From positions 812,483-876,482 of the forward strand of contig ML133427.1 in the NCBI GenBank assembly GCA_003864495.1: a DNA stretch of 64,000 bases, given 5' to 3'. This DNA comes from Nemopilema nomurai. Taxonomy: Eukaryota > Cnidaria > Scyphozoa > Rhizostomeae > Rhizostomatidae. Position numbers and translations under genes: made by a program. The notes below the pieces were generated by a model. The model saw nothing but the letters and a program-made list of their open reading frames with translations. It had not been told where the DNA came from and made no database searches. Of this stretch, positions 13,701 through 24,593 are shown in pieces; position 1 is the first letter of the stretch, and every line of letters begins with the position of its first letter.

Positions 13701-16700
13701 TCTGGGGGTGTTTCTTTTTTAATTATTCATGACCTTATGTTTGGATCCATGTTTGCAGAAAGTTTCGTTTCATTGTCAAGGGTAGTTTGCTCCCCCTATA
13801 TAAAAGTCGCCTTGATCGGATGCCTTCCGTATTGTGACCACCGAAGGCTACAGAATTGTTCATTGTTTCGCGGGCTTGAATATGCGTGTTTGAATTGCAG
13901 GACTCTCTTGGAGGGAATTGCAGAACAGTCATGATCGCCCACATCAGCCCAGCGAGCATGTGCTACGAAGAGTCAAAGAACACGCTCAACTACGCAGACC
14001 GAGCAAAGAACATCAAACTTAAGGTAATCATATCAGCAACCTTTTAAGATGTTATAATGTGATCAAGTCCGTGTTTTATGTGTCTACGTAAATGGTGATC
14101 TGTGGAGAATAGAATCACTGCCACATGACAGGAAATGATACGTCAGTTGTGTGCCGCAAAAGGAGAATCGCCTATTCTATTTTATCCCCTTGTCGCCCCT
14201 ATCCCCTCTTCACCGCCCCCAAGGACCATGCTGAACTTTGCTTTTGCCACTTCACTCTCAGAACAGTCCTTTATTGTCTTCTGTCCACTGTCTACATTGT
14301 CTGTTTCTATTTTCCATATTTCACGTTCGAAATTTCCTTGCATATGTAGATTGATCGAAGCGTGTTTTCTTTATGTATTTAGCTCACTTTATACGTTTGA
14401 TATGATGTGATCTTCTATGACTTGATGTAAGGGCTTTATATTAGGATACAGAGCTGCCCTAGGCCTTCTTTCTATCTTGTTAAAGTGTAATAACTGTACG
14501 TGCCGTCCGAAGCAGGGACCAGATGACCGCGTGTCTTTTCCTGTTTTGTATGGCACAGTATCAAGCTTTTGTGTTCTCAATTCTTTTATATTGACGGGAA
14601 AGAACTTCTGATAAACACGTAAACAGCTATGACGATCAACACCCAAAAAAGAGGCTATTGATTGATATTTGTTTACGGTTGTCACTTGTTCACAATGTAG
14701 GTCAAGCGGAACCAGTACAGCGTGAATTACCACATCGCACAATACCAAAGCATTATTGCAGAGCTGAGGCAAGAGGTATTACGCTTAAAAGCCAAGCTGG
14801 CCGACACAGAACTCAAGACTCATCAAGGTATTTATGTTTTGATTGTCAACAGCAGACATGCTATTGTCACCATTATTAATATCTGTAATAGATTATATTG
14901 CGTTGTTATGTCGCATTTAAAGCCAGTATTTTCAAAAGCGTCTGCTTCATTTTCATTGCAAGCATCTTCCGAATTAGACCTGTTTTTAAGGTAGTTTAAC
15001 AAAGAAAAAGAACATGATTGAAATGTTAATTGAATGAAGCTTTGGTTGTTCCCAATCGCAGGTTCGGCCACATCTGCAACATTTCGAGGCTGCAAAGAGT
15101 CCAGGTTGCTAGAAAGGCTTCGTAGTCAGCTTGTAGAGAGCTTTCAGGAGCAGATGGAAATACGGTAAGTCAATCTCATTTTAAAAGCTGGTATCGCCGA
15201 TAATGCGTGACTTGCATAGAAGATGGATAGACATGCAGTACTTCTGATTCTCAGTGCTTTTGCGTCCAGTTGTATCCATTAATTCTTCCATGTTTACCTA
15301 ATCTATGTTGAAGACCTTATTTATACTGTGTCTGAATACCATTTTGTTATCATTTAGGCATATACCATACCACAACCACTGATTGTTGTATTATTACCAT
15401 CGATAGAAATCATTTGTTATTTTGATTTTTTCATTTGCAATTTCAAGGCGGCAGCTGATCGATCTGGAAGACTCTGCAATGCGCATGTCGAGTGAATACT
15501 CGCGTCACATGCTTCTTATAGATGAGTGAGTAGTTTCTCCTTTTACCTTTTGACCCAAGATTCATGCTTTAATCAACAGTGAATAATCTTGCTGCCTGTC
15601 GTTTGTCTTTTAATTGTCCAATGTTGTTAAAAGAGAAAAATCTAATTGTGGGAATTATTAGGGAAACCTAGAAAGGTGTTTGCCTCCGGCACAGACTGGA
15701 AATTTAGTAGCTCAGATGCATTATTACTTGTATCATCTTCCTTAACCCATTGGTTATTGATACAAATTTTTGTACGATACATGCAACAAAGTAAACTCCC
15801 CAAAGGACTTAAGTAAGTTATGGGATAGAATTTACTACAGTACGCATTTGTGATTATTATGATTCATCTCATCACTTATTTTGATGCAAATTTTCTGTTG
15901 AAGATGGGAGAGGGACAAGGCGAAGCGACAGGCGAAACTCGAAATAGAGCAACTGGCTTCAAATCCAGAGTCAACAAGGAAACCTCAGATAGTCAAGAAG
16001 AAGGTCTTGTATCGAAAAGCCAAACCCAGTACATTTGATATAGACAATAAGGACTTGGATACCGAAAAGAACTTGCTGCGATCATATGACGAGGGCTGGG
16101 AACCAGCTGACGTCATAGCCGCCAGAGATGAAGTGCAGCAGATTTCTTTGAAGGAAAAAGATACGTTTGATCAGAAGAAAGAACTTCAGGAAATATTAGC
16201 AGATTTGCGCAAAAAGCGTATTGAAGTTGAGAGTAATTTACCGAAGAAGATATCTTGTGATGGTCATCGAGAGCTACTCAAGTTATTGTGTAACGTTCAT
16301 GAACTGGAATTAAAAAACACTGAGCTTGAATCGCTCGCTCTGTTGAAAGACCATCTAATGCAGCAGAGTGACTTCAATCTACAAAAACAGGAAGTAAAAC
16401 AGAAGCTATGCGATGAGATAATACAGCTTCAAAGGGCCTCGTTGGAAGGTAAGAAAACAGCGATCTTTGGATTCCACGTTGCGTTAATCACTAGACATGG
16501 CAGTGTTCAGAGAATGTTTGGCTTGAAACTGGAGAAAAGAATTTCTCTGGAAGCAAGGGTTACTGGTATTTTCGTCACAAAGCGTTATTTGTTTTGCATG
16601 AGAATTTCTATGTCCCCAAAGATGTTCATCTTTGATTACTAATGATGATGCATGCATTATGCGCTGATATGTGTAACATCAAAAGCCACACATCTATGGT

Positions 16701-19700
16701 CATGTCTGATACTTATAGCGGTCGAGGCACTCTCTTCTCAGCAGAGTAGCAGATAAAGCAGATAACGTTCGCCTTAATGTTCCAGTACCAATCCATAATA
16801 TCTTTTCTTCTACACAGCATAGAAGCAGTGACTCCCTAGACATTTTCATTAAGCTTTCACTTTCATTTGTAGTAGTCTTGATAGGCTCGTGGTTTGACAT
16901 CTCTTTTAGATAATGAGGTCCAGACCTCCTCTGAACTTGAGGCACTCTATCAGGTCTACCAGCAACAAGTGGCAGATTCAGATTCAGCGACCAACTACGG
17001 ATCATCGACAGTTCTTCCAAATGTGAGTAAGACTTTTCTGTTGTCTTTTGTCACAACAACAACAAAAACAACAACAACAACAACAACAACAGCAAGAAGA
17101 TATTTTCACTTCCCGGAAGCACTAGTAAATGCCTTTTTAACAGTGAAAGTATCATTGCTTCGATTATCAAGTTTTGTTGCATTTCTGTCAAACATAGTGA
17201 AACTTTGATTATCAAGATTTAATATGAACCCTGCTGCATTTTCCCTTTACCGCGGTGCAATTCCTAGCTCTTGCTTCTGCTAACTCCAGCACCTTCTGTT
17301 AACAAGGCTCTGATTCAATATTGATTTTAATATTGGTCCCACAGGTCGCCGTTAGCAAGGTTCAAGATTCAAAGTTTGGCACTACACCAGGTAACATTAA
17401 TATTCATTTATAAAAATCTATGAATCTTTTAACTGCTGCAAAAAGAAGAACTGAAATGGTTCGTTAGTGGTTTCATATTATGTGTCCAGAAAAAAGACTT
17501 CTTTCTTGTCCGCAGACTTATTCGAACAAGTTTTATGAAGTTCTACCCTTTTTAATAGACAAGTGCTATACTGCACGCGTCCTGTAATAATTTGTATTTG
17601 TATTTGTTTCTACCTTGCATCCGAAGGTAGTTTTTAGGACACTGAGATGCTTTAGATTATCAAGCAGTGTCCTGGTCCTTTCTCTCGATGTTACCATACC
17701 TCGTGTTTCCGTATGGCTGGAATTACAGAGAGCTGGCGACTCTCCTCACTCTGGGTGAAAGTTTGGTCATGCCAGGGACTCGAACCACGAATTTGTTTCC
17801 TTCTTTGCGCCTATATGACTATCTAATTAATTAATTTGATATCTTTCTAGGCACAAGTTCCATGCCGTCTCTGACAACGGTTGTAGAGGACCGATTGTCT
17901 AATGCGAAGCAGGAAGGACGGAAAACCAGAAAGCGGTGGATTGAAAGTGTTTCTGATATCGAGGCAGAAGAAGGGTCAGTATATCTTGTGAAGTTAGCTT
18001 CATTCCTTTGACTTTGCATCTTGAAATGAGAACTTGGATCAATGTGATGCCTGAAAAACCTTGTTGCTCTTTTTATTAGCTTGAGTTCACTTGGTTTTAA
18101 GCAACACCCGCTCTGACAATTGCCACTTGATTTTCAGATCGCGCCGTGACTTTTCCCTGGCAGAGAGGGGCATTCCAAACAGCAAGACTGCAGCAGTTCC
18201 GTCCTTCACCCGGCAAGATACCTCGACGACATTCACGTTAGATGATGATCGAAGTGCAGGTGGGGCTCGTGGCTTTAGACGGGAAATTATTGACAATATC
18301 ATAGAGCATTTGCTTTAAAGACTGGTTTCGTAATACTCATAACAAGGAAGATAGTCGCCGATCTCCATGATTAGGTCATAGGCTACAGGATTTCTTACGA
18401 AGAATCATAGAGAGTGCGGAAAAATAACCGACCCGAGCGAGACTCGAACTCACGACCCCTGACTTTTCTCTTCTTCAGTCCTATCCAGTGGTGGGGCTGC
18501 GTTGGCCCTCCTGGTGTTGGCAGTCCTCTCTCACTCAAAAGGTCCTCTGCACATTGCGATGGAGCTTCGATGGCTCCCCTATGCAATCGGTAAACAAGAG
18601 GGGCAGTGCGGATAAATCGTTTGACCTTGGGTGCTGGCTAGAAAGCATGACGCGATAGCTCAGCATAGAGCACTTGGCGTTCAAAGTCAGGGGTTGTGAA
18701 TTCGAGTCTCGTTCGGGTCGGTTATTTTTCCGCACTCTCTATGATTCTACCTCCATGACTCTTACGCAGAGTATGACCGTCAGGATCGACGATCGAGATG
18801 ATTGCAAGGACCCTGACGATCACATGGAAACCAGGCTTAGCTAGTACCAAGGTGATGCCTTGTAGAATGCAAAGAGGCTACGCAATGGGGCATGGTCGCA
18901 ATATTTTTAAGACCTGTTTACTTGGTAAAGTAATATGGAAGGCATGACTTGGTTTCTTTATGGGGCTTTTCTCAAAGCGGTTTGGCAAATACTTGCTTTT
19001 TACTTAGTTGATATATTGTTCTTATATTTTGATATACTGATATATGTTTTCTTATTTCCTTTTATTGCTTCCCGTAGAATTATCAATGCTGATTCATTTC
19101 TTGTTCGCCTTTCAGTTGAAGACCTGAGCCACATGAAACCGCACGTCAGAAGGCAAAGGTCGAAAAAGCAAACAATCCATGGCGCGGTTAGTGACAACGA
19201 AATTGTCACAAGGCATCATCGCAAAAAGACGATAGGTGCCACCTTAGGAAAAGCGACGTCGGATGTGAAGCTGACAAATAAGGCCCTGATTGCGAAGAGG
19301 TTTGCTCACACGTCCAATAGCATGAACGATTTGTCTGTTATCAAGACACCGAAGAATGACAGCAGCAGTACTGAGGATTTGCACAAATTGACAGCATCGA
19401 AGAGGCAACAGCGTCCCAGACAGAGGTCAAGTTCCCTAGACATGGGCAGAGGTAACCAGTCTTTAACATGATACGCTTTCTGCTTGACTAAATAGGTCTT
19501 GTTTATGATTTTGAACATCGCTCCATCGATAGACGAAGAGGCTCTCCTTGCTGTTTTCTGGACATTTATAGAAGTTCTTGGTTATCTACTACTTATTACT
19601 ATAAACTACCATTTACCAGTTGTTGAGCTGTTTATGCGCAAGGCCTCATATGTTATAGGCATTTGTTTCAATAGTTGTGTTCAAGAAAGTAGAGTTTTCC

Positions 19701-21047
19701 TTGAAGGTAGTTTTCCTTGAATGGAATGCCTAAACAATGTTTTAGATCCTTTTGGTGCATTTGCCCCCTGCAGTTCAAGTTTCAAGAAATGTAGAATAAT
19801 GCTAGTGTTATTTTGCTACTTGGAAATGCAAATTACCCTCTATCGTCTAATGCATTGTAGCAAAAAAATGAAAATAATTTCTACTTACCATCATCGAGAC
19901 TTCCTGCTTTCATTTCTTAGAAAAACTTCGTCTCCGCATGGCCGCTATGGAGAGTAAAAAGCGGAAGCAATTAACGAAGAAGCCGAGCGATTCGAGCATA
20001 CCGATTCCGAGGCTGAGGCGGAAGAAGATTTCGATGGACGAATTGTCGGTGATCACGGTCGATTCAAAGATCAACCACAAGCAATCTCCTTTTCGCGAAA
20101 AAGGTACCGCTCATTTCAGAATAATTTCCTTTCCGCTGCTTATCTCCCTTATATCAGCATCGTACTTTTAACGTTTTACATGACAAGTATGATACAACTT
20201 TGAATATGCTTTTACATACTTTACACTTTTATTCATAATAGTCGGGAACTTTTGTTACCTTTTGCGACGAGACCATTTATTGGCCTACAAGCAAGTGCGA
20301 ATTCTCCGACTACAGCTATTTTCTTATAAAACCTTATAGCGTGTGATTTGTCACAAGTGGTTCAGTATCTTTTCATAGCGTTTTGAGTTGATCAGAGAAC
20401 GTTCTTAACATCTACCCTCCTGAAGTGGTATCACCTTGCTTTTGGAGTTCGCTTGGATTTTCTCATCCCCTTTCCCAATTAATACGCTTCAATGGCAGTT
20501 GCTCCATACAACAACATACTTAACAATGGCTAGAAATAGTGGAACCAGTTTTTGCATACTTAAAGGACCTTTTAATCCGACACTTCTCAGCGTATGCAAA
20601 CATCGAAAAAATGACCAAAGGCTGCGGATCGAAATCACTAGAGGATGGTAAGAAGAGAGCATGATTGACTGTAAATGAACAATCATTGCCAGCCATGCAA
20701 AAACTTGCTCCGCTATTTCTAGCTATTGTGAAGTTCTGTACCACAAAACACTTGCTTACAATGTTCACTTTGCAATAACCCCCTTGCTTACAGATGACGT
20801 TCGCGGCATTCCGCAGTACGGGACCCCCACGCAACCCGGTACCTCCGGCACCCCTACAATGAGGGCATCGCTGCACCGCAAACAGCAAAGGACTAATCAT
20901 ATTGACCGGGTGGCATTCGGAGGCGTTGTCGCTGCGCAGTCGAAGCCAAAGCTCAAGAAGTCGAAGGAAGGTCTCGGTGACGGTTTAGCGGTCAGCGGAT
21001 TTTCAGTCGTGCCAAAGCAAACGAGGCCTGGCCATAAGAGATACTAG
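4779..21047 (+). CDS. KIF19: KIF19, kinesin-8-like ciliary-tip motor
   Basis: Twenty GT-AG exons: 4779-4861, 7275-7385, 9112-9199, 10035-10171, 10966-11181, 12200-12307, 12425-12503, 13335-13402, 13901-14023, 14701-14827, 15062-15164, 15448-15525, 15904-16448, 16910-17022, 17345-17390, 17851-17974, 18138-18259, 19116-19451, 19921-20103 and 20794-21047 (stop TAG). All junction phases agree, giving about 1,014 residues against 998 in human KIF19. The P-loop GPTGAGKT is split by the intron between exons 3 and 4. Switch I NKTSSRSH is at 11146-11169 and switch II DLAGSE at 12272-12289. The neck segment [10 protein letters not shown] (exon 10) and [17 protein letters not shown] (exon 13) match the KIF19 subfamily, and a basic Ser/Lys/Arg-rich tail follows. 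KIF19 is an ATP-driven plus-end motor that depolymerises microtubules and sets cilium length. Exon 1 here (4779-4861) contains a one-base frame break near 4829. The initiator exon is not certain. Confidence 0.95.
6854..7012. mobile_element. 159-bp hAT-like MITE, copy 1, in a KIF19 intron
   Basis: The termini are inverted repeats, CAGGGGCGCAACTAG on the left and CTAGATGCGCCCCTG on the right. The element is flanked on both sides by the same 5-bp duplication TATAG (6849-6853 and 7013-7017). The sequence is about 85-90% like the copy at 39599-39757, and both are exactly 159 bp. It includes a run of about 14 C. CAGGGGCG ends are typical of hAT superfamily elements; the 5-bp duplication would suit the hAT5 group. 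It has no coding capacity. Confidence 0.85.
10230..10626. mobile_element. 397-bp TA-flanked MITE, copy 1, in a KIF19 intron
   Basis: The inverted ends start CACGCTTTTTTTTATAAGGA and finish with a matching TTCCTTAAAAAAAGCGTG. They are flanked by TA on both sides (10228-10229 and 10627-10628). Internal copies of AAGGAAC(T/C) recur near both ends as subterminal repeats. An inverted, near-equal-length copy lies at 56701-57099. TA duplication points to a Tc1/mariner-type transposase. There is no coding capacity, so it is non-autonomous. Confidence 0.85.
17052..17092 (+). repeat. (CAA)n microsatellite
   Basis: About 13 CAA units with one interruption, beginning about 30 bases after the donor of the KIF19 exon ending at 17022. 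Confidence 0.9.
18402..18747. mobile_element. Palindromic element with tRNA-like arms in a KIF19 intron
   Basis: Two 65-bp arms (18402-18466 and 18683-18747) are inverted copies with only three mismatches that I count. The right arm, with the bases just before it, looks like a tRNA: a D-arm/A-box-like TAGCTCAGCATAGAGC near 18656-18671, and a T-arm/B-box-like GTGAATTCGAGTCTC near 18695-18709. The left arm repeats the B-box half in reverse. The 216-bp centre is not a copy of anything else in the window. It may be a tRNA-derived SINE inserted as an inverted pair, or a foldback element. No clear target duplication is visible. Confidence 0.65.
20519..20733. mobile_element. 215-bp MITE in the last KIF19 intron
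   Basis: The left end (20519-20557) and right end (20695-20733) are inverted repeats of about 39 bp around a shared GCTAGAAATAG core, with a few mismatches. A diverged inverted copy of the body lies at 22680-22850. No coding capacity. The target duplication is unclear. Confidence 0.6.
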
Positions 21048-21266
21048 AAGGGCAGCCTGTCATAGAGGCCAAGCAATGATCTGGTGTAAATTTTAAATGG
21101 AGCTAGAGTCAATTACTGGAAGTAGTTATTTTGGTTCGTAATTTAACCTTTGTATGGCATAGCAGTCTGGGAGGTTTCAACTGTTTTCATAAAAGCTCAG
21201 GCTTTCAATGCTAATGGAGATATTGCATGCTTTAATTTACATACTATGCCAGAAATGAAGATATGG

Positions 21267-21272
21267 AATAAA
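21267..21272 (+). promoter_or_regulatory. AATAAA polyadenylation signal of KIF19
   Basis: The first canonical AATAAA after the KIF19 stop codon, about 220 bases downstream. Confidence 0.55.
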
Positions 21273-22679
21273 AAGATCTTCATTATGACCTAAACCTAGA
21301 GTTTTCGTAGTCTGTTTGGAGATCCGTATTTTCACTGGCACTTGGATCCTGTTTTATCGGATTCTGTTTTTTCAATGAACTTTGATAGCAAGGTATCAAA
21401 AGCGTTTTAAACATTTTCAAGCATCAGTAGAAAACAGCTCGCAAGGTAAACATTTTATAAGCAAGATCTGTAGAACTTCTGGCATGCCTGATAGGTTTAG
21501 ATGAGAATCAAAGTGTTCTTTAGAATAGGATTCTTCACCTTGCACGCAACTCCTTAGCCTGCTATGCTTGAAAGAAGAACGATTCTGATAAATTATTTAA
21601 TTTGTTTTTCTTTAATAAATTATTCTATTTTATATGGTGCTCTTCTACAATGTCTTTGTATATATTGAATATTTGTTATACATTCTGTCAGTTAAGCTGA
21701 ATCAGATTCAAATGAAGTACTTTTCAGCTACTTTTAATCATATTAGTAGATGTTTTAGCTTAAAGCAATTTAGATGATGTAAAAAGCGTGTAGACAAACT
21801 GATTTTTTTCAAGTCACGGAGATAGGCTCTTTGATTGTCCCTTTTTATTCAGGGTTTTGGCCATGGGAGCTTCTGAGCAGTTTCTTAAGATTGTTAACTT
21901 GCATAAAACAACGTTTATTTTCTAAGCATACAGAATTCTGATGCATAAACTGCAGAGTGTTTACAAAGCTTGACATCGAAAGTATTGAATTAATGATGAT
22001 GTAGTAATGTAAGAAAAACAAACTGGGACCTGATGTGGAAACCTCAAGCAAGGCCCTGATCATTAGGTTCGTGTTTAAAGAATTTTGTAAGAGCCATTCG
22101 AATCATCCTTTAGCTTGAAATGCACCTTTGCTAGAGCAACGTCATCCTAAACTGTGCGACCCAGACCTCTTGAGTTCCTATTAATAAGCGCCCTCTTTAG
22201 CAGGCTGAAGAGATTGAATTTCACCCAAAAGCATGGCATGCTTTCACTGTTTTTGTAAATTATTCACCAAGAACCTGGACACTAATACAGGAAATATTCA
22301 CTCGCGTAAATTTCAGATCTAGATGATTACTGTAGGCATTAAGACTAACATTATTATCGTTTTGGGATATAATATTTGTACATAATAATCATAATTGACT
22401 CGCTACGACCGTTTTTAAAATATGATTTTCTTCTAGCTGGTGGTCTGGTCATCTGAGGATGATATTAGCACCGTACTGATGATAATGTGGGAGCGAATAT
22501 TGCTTGTCATTAACTTTGATAGAAAGCGCTAATTTTAGTACGAATTAACGGAGCATTTGTAGGTATATTACGATATCAAACCAGAGTTTGAACCATATCG
22601 TCGTTTTTCTCTGCTAATCTGAATTCATCAAGGCATTTCATAGTGCTTGGCAACAATTTGGATGTCGTTGATTGGGCGA

Positions 22680-22850
22680 TTATAAACCAATCATGCGCTC
22701 TTCTTGTCACCCTCTAGTGTTTTCGATCCGCAACTGGCTATTTATTGGGTCAGCTTTTGGTTGTTTTCCGACGTTTGCATACTCTGAGGAGTGTCGGACG
22801 GAAAATTACTTTGCGAAACTTTTTGAGCTATTTCTAGCTATTGTGAAGAT
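22680..22850. mobile_element. Diverged inverted copy of the 20519-20733 MITE
   Basis: Read in reverse complement, it follows the body of the 20519 element: the CAATCATGC, CTCTTCTT, CCCTCTAGTG, TCGATCCGCA and GTTTGCATAC segments occur in the same order. It ends in the same CTATTTCTAGCTATTGTGAAG terminus near 22830-22850. The other end is not recognisable. Confidence 0.5.
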
Positions 22851-23372
22851 TTGTGTTCACAGGTCTCGATTAGTAGTACCCTGTAGGGAAATATAGTTTC
22901 ATTCTGGAGGCGGGCCTTGCAAAGCCTATGATAGCCACAGTAAAGCTTAGTAACATGTTTTGTTCGCTATCTTCGCAATTTTAGCTCAGCAATCTTAAAA
23001 CTAGCCTCCTCCTTATTTTTCGCTCTTCCTGGCTTAGTTCTGGCTCGCAAGCATTTTCATGCAACAGGAAGAATCATTCGACGGTCTAAGCTTCTATTTG
23101 TCATACACATCTGTAGTTGTGACTCTTATCGTTATAGGACTTTTTTGGACAAATGAGTAGGGTTTTATACAAATACCACACACAGTACACTACATTGCAT
23201 GACGTACCTGGGCGGTAAGATTGAATGACATTATTCTAAAAGATTTTCCTCCTTTTATAGCAAACGAAACACATATGAAACATAGTGTAGAAGATCACAT
23301 TATTCGGGGGTAGGATGAATCCCTTACTTCCTAACGTATGACGAGGCAGTCAGTGTGGTAACATTTACTAGC

Positions 23373-23430
23373 CAATCAATCAATCAATCAATCAATCATT
23401 ACAATCAATCAATATATCAATCAATCAAAA
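23373..23430. repeat. (AATC)n microsatellite
   Basis: About six uninterrupted AATC units from 23373, then a degenerate continuation to about 23430. Confidence 0.85.
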
Positions 23431-24593
23431 ACTCTATTAATGTGTCAAAAAATATTTAGCTTACAAGCTAATTGGGGACACACTAGCTACAATGCCTGCC
23501 AAAAGTCATTGGAACACCTCAGTATTTTCTCTGTTTTCACAATTTTCATTTCTTTGACACGCCACAAGCTGTTAATACCCTCCTCCCCCCTAAAACAATG
23601 TTGGTAACAAAGTGTAGCATCCAATCAATCTGGGGGGAAAGTTTGGTGTAAAATTAACGCTTCGTTTAGCAGCAGGACAACATTGTTCGAAGGGGGAGGG
23701 GGAGGGGAGAGGGGGATGAGTGAACGCGAGTCAAAGAATTGTCGCAAGTGTGCCAACAATTTTGGAAGTCATTGTAACATTGGGTGAAGAAAAATCGATC
23801 TACTTTTTCGGACAGATTCGGATTTTAGTGAAAAATCGAGATTACGGATAGAGTAGAAGCATCAGACAGAAGAGGATAATGAGAGATTTGAATGGCGAGC
23901 TCGATATAAATAATACAGTAGACAAGATATTTATGTGAACTAAAGTATATAGATTAGATATGTGGCAGATAAGATGTGAGATAGTAGGCAGAAAAGCGAC
24001 ACAAAAACGGAAATGATTGAGCGGGTCCTGTGTAAGGCTTAAGAATAGTTCAAGCAATGAACATTTGATGTCATTCGTGGAACTGAACCTAAATACGGGA
24101 CAGTATGTAAACAAGGAAATAAGAAAAGGGGTCAATGCGGGAAGAGCTTACAGACTTAAACAAAAAGACCAATTTACGGTTCACATGGAGAATCTGAACT
24201 TTCTTGGGTGGTGCCTTGGAATCGATCCATTGGTTCTGGGAAAGCGTTTTGCATTATAAGCATTTCCCTAGAAAAATGTATCCCTTGGTATTCTAAAGTA
24301 CAGGCATTTAACAAAAAATTGAAGAGTACCTAACCAGAGCCACTGGCTTCTGTCATATAGTGCATTGTCAGTAATAGCAACTTTGAAGAGGCCCGATCCC
24401 AGTGTAGCTAGCCCTAGAGGCCCATCTAGTCTTGCCATATTCTGCTGATACATTTCTAATCTGAAATATAACTTCTATTTTACAATTCAAGCCCAACCCT
24501 ACATTTTGACGTTTATTTTTGACAGTCCAGAGACATCACCATTATTAACACAGGGGACAAAGGGCTAAACAACAAAGAAGCTTGTCGTTCAAA

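Larger units (their letters stand above)
21048..24593. other. Intergenic region between KIF19 and the C17orf75 homolog
   Basis: It contains the KIF19 3' UTR (polyadenylation signal at 21267-21272), a diverged MITE copy (22680-22850), an (AATC)n microsatellite (23373-23430) and a purine/G-rich patch at about 23690-23720. Both genes read rightwards, so its right end should hold the C17orf75 promoter. No conserved coding frame was found; the 80-codon frame at 24017-24259 matches nothing I know. Confidence 0.6.

Noticed and set aside
14389..14772. 127-codon minus-strand ORF
   Set aside because: It overlaps a KIF19 intron and the exon at 14701, has no recognisable motif, and is antisense to a real gene.
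16449..16642. Extension of the KIF19 coiled-coil frame to a 211-codon ORF
   Set aside because: The frame runs past a good GTAAGG donor at 16449 into the intron; the next exon (16910) joins in phase and matches the family.
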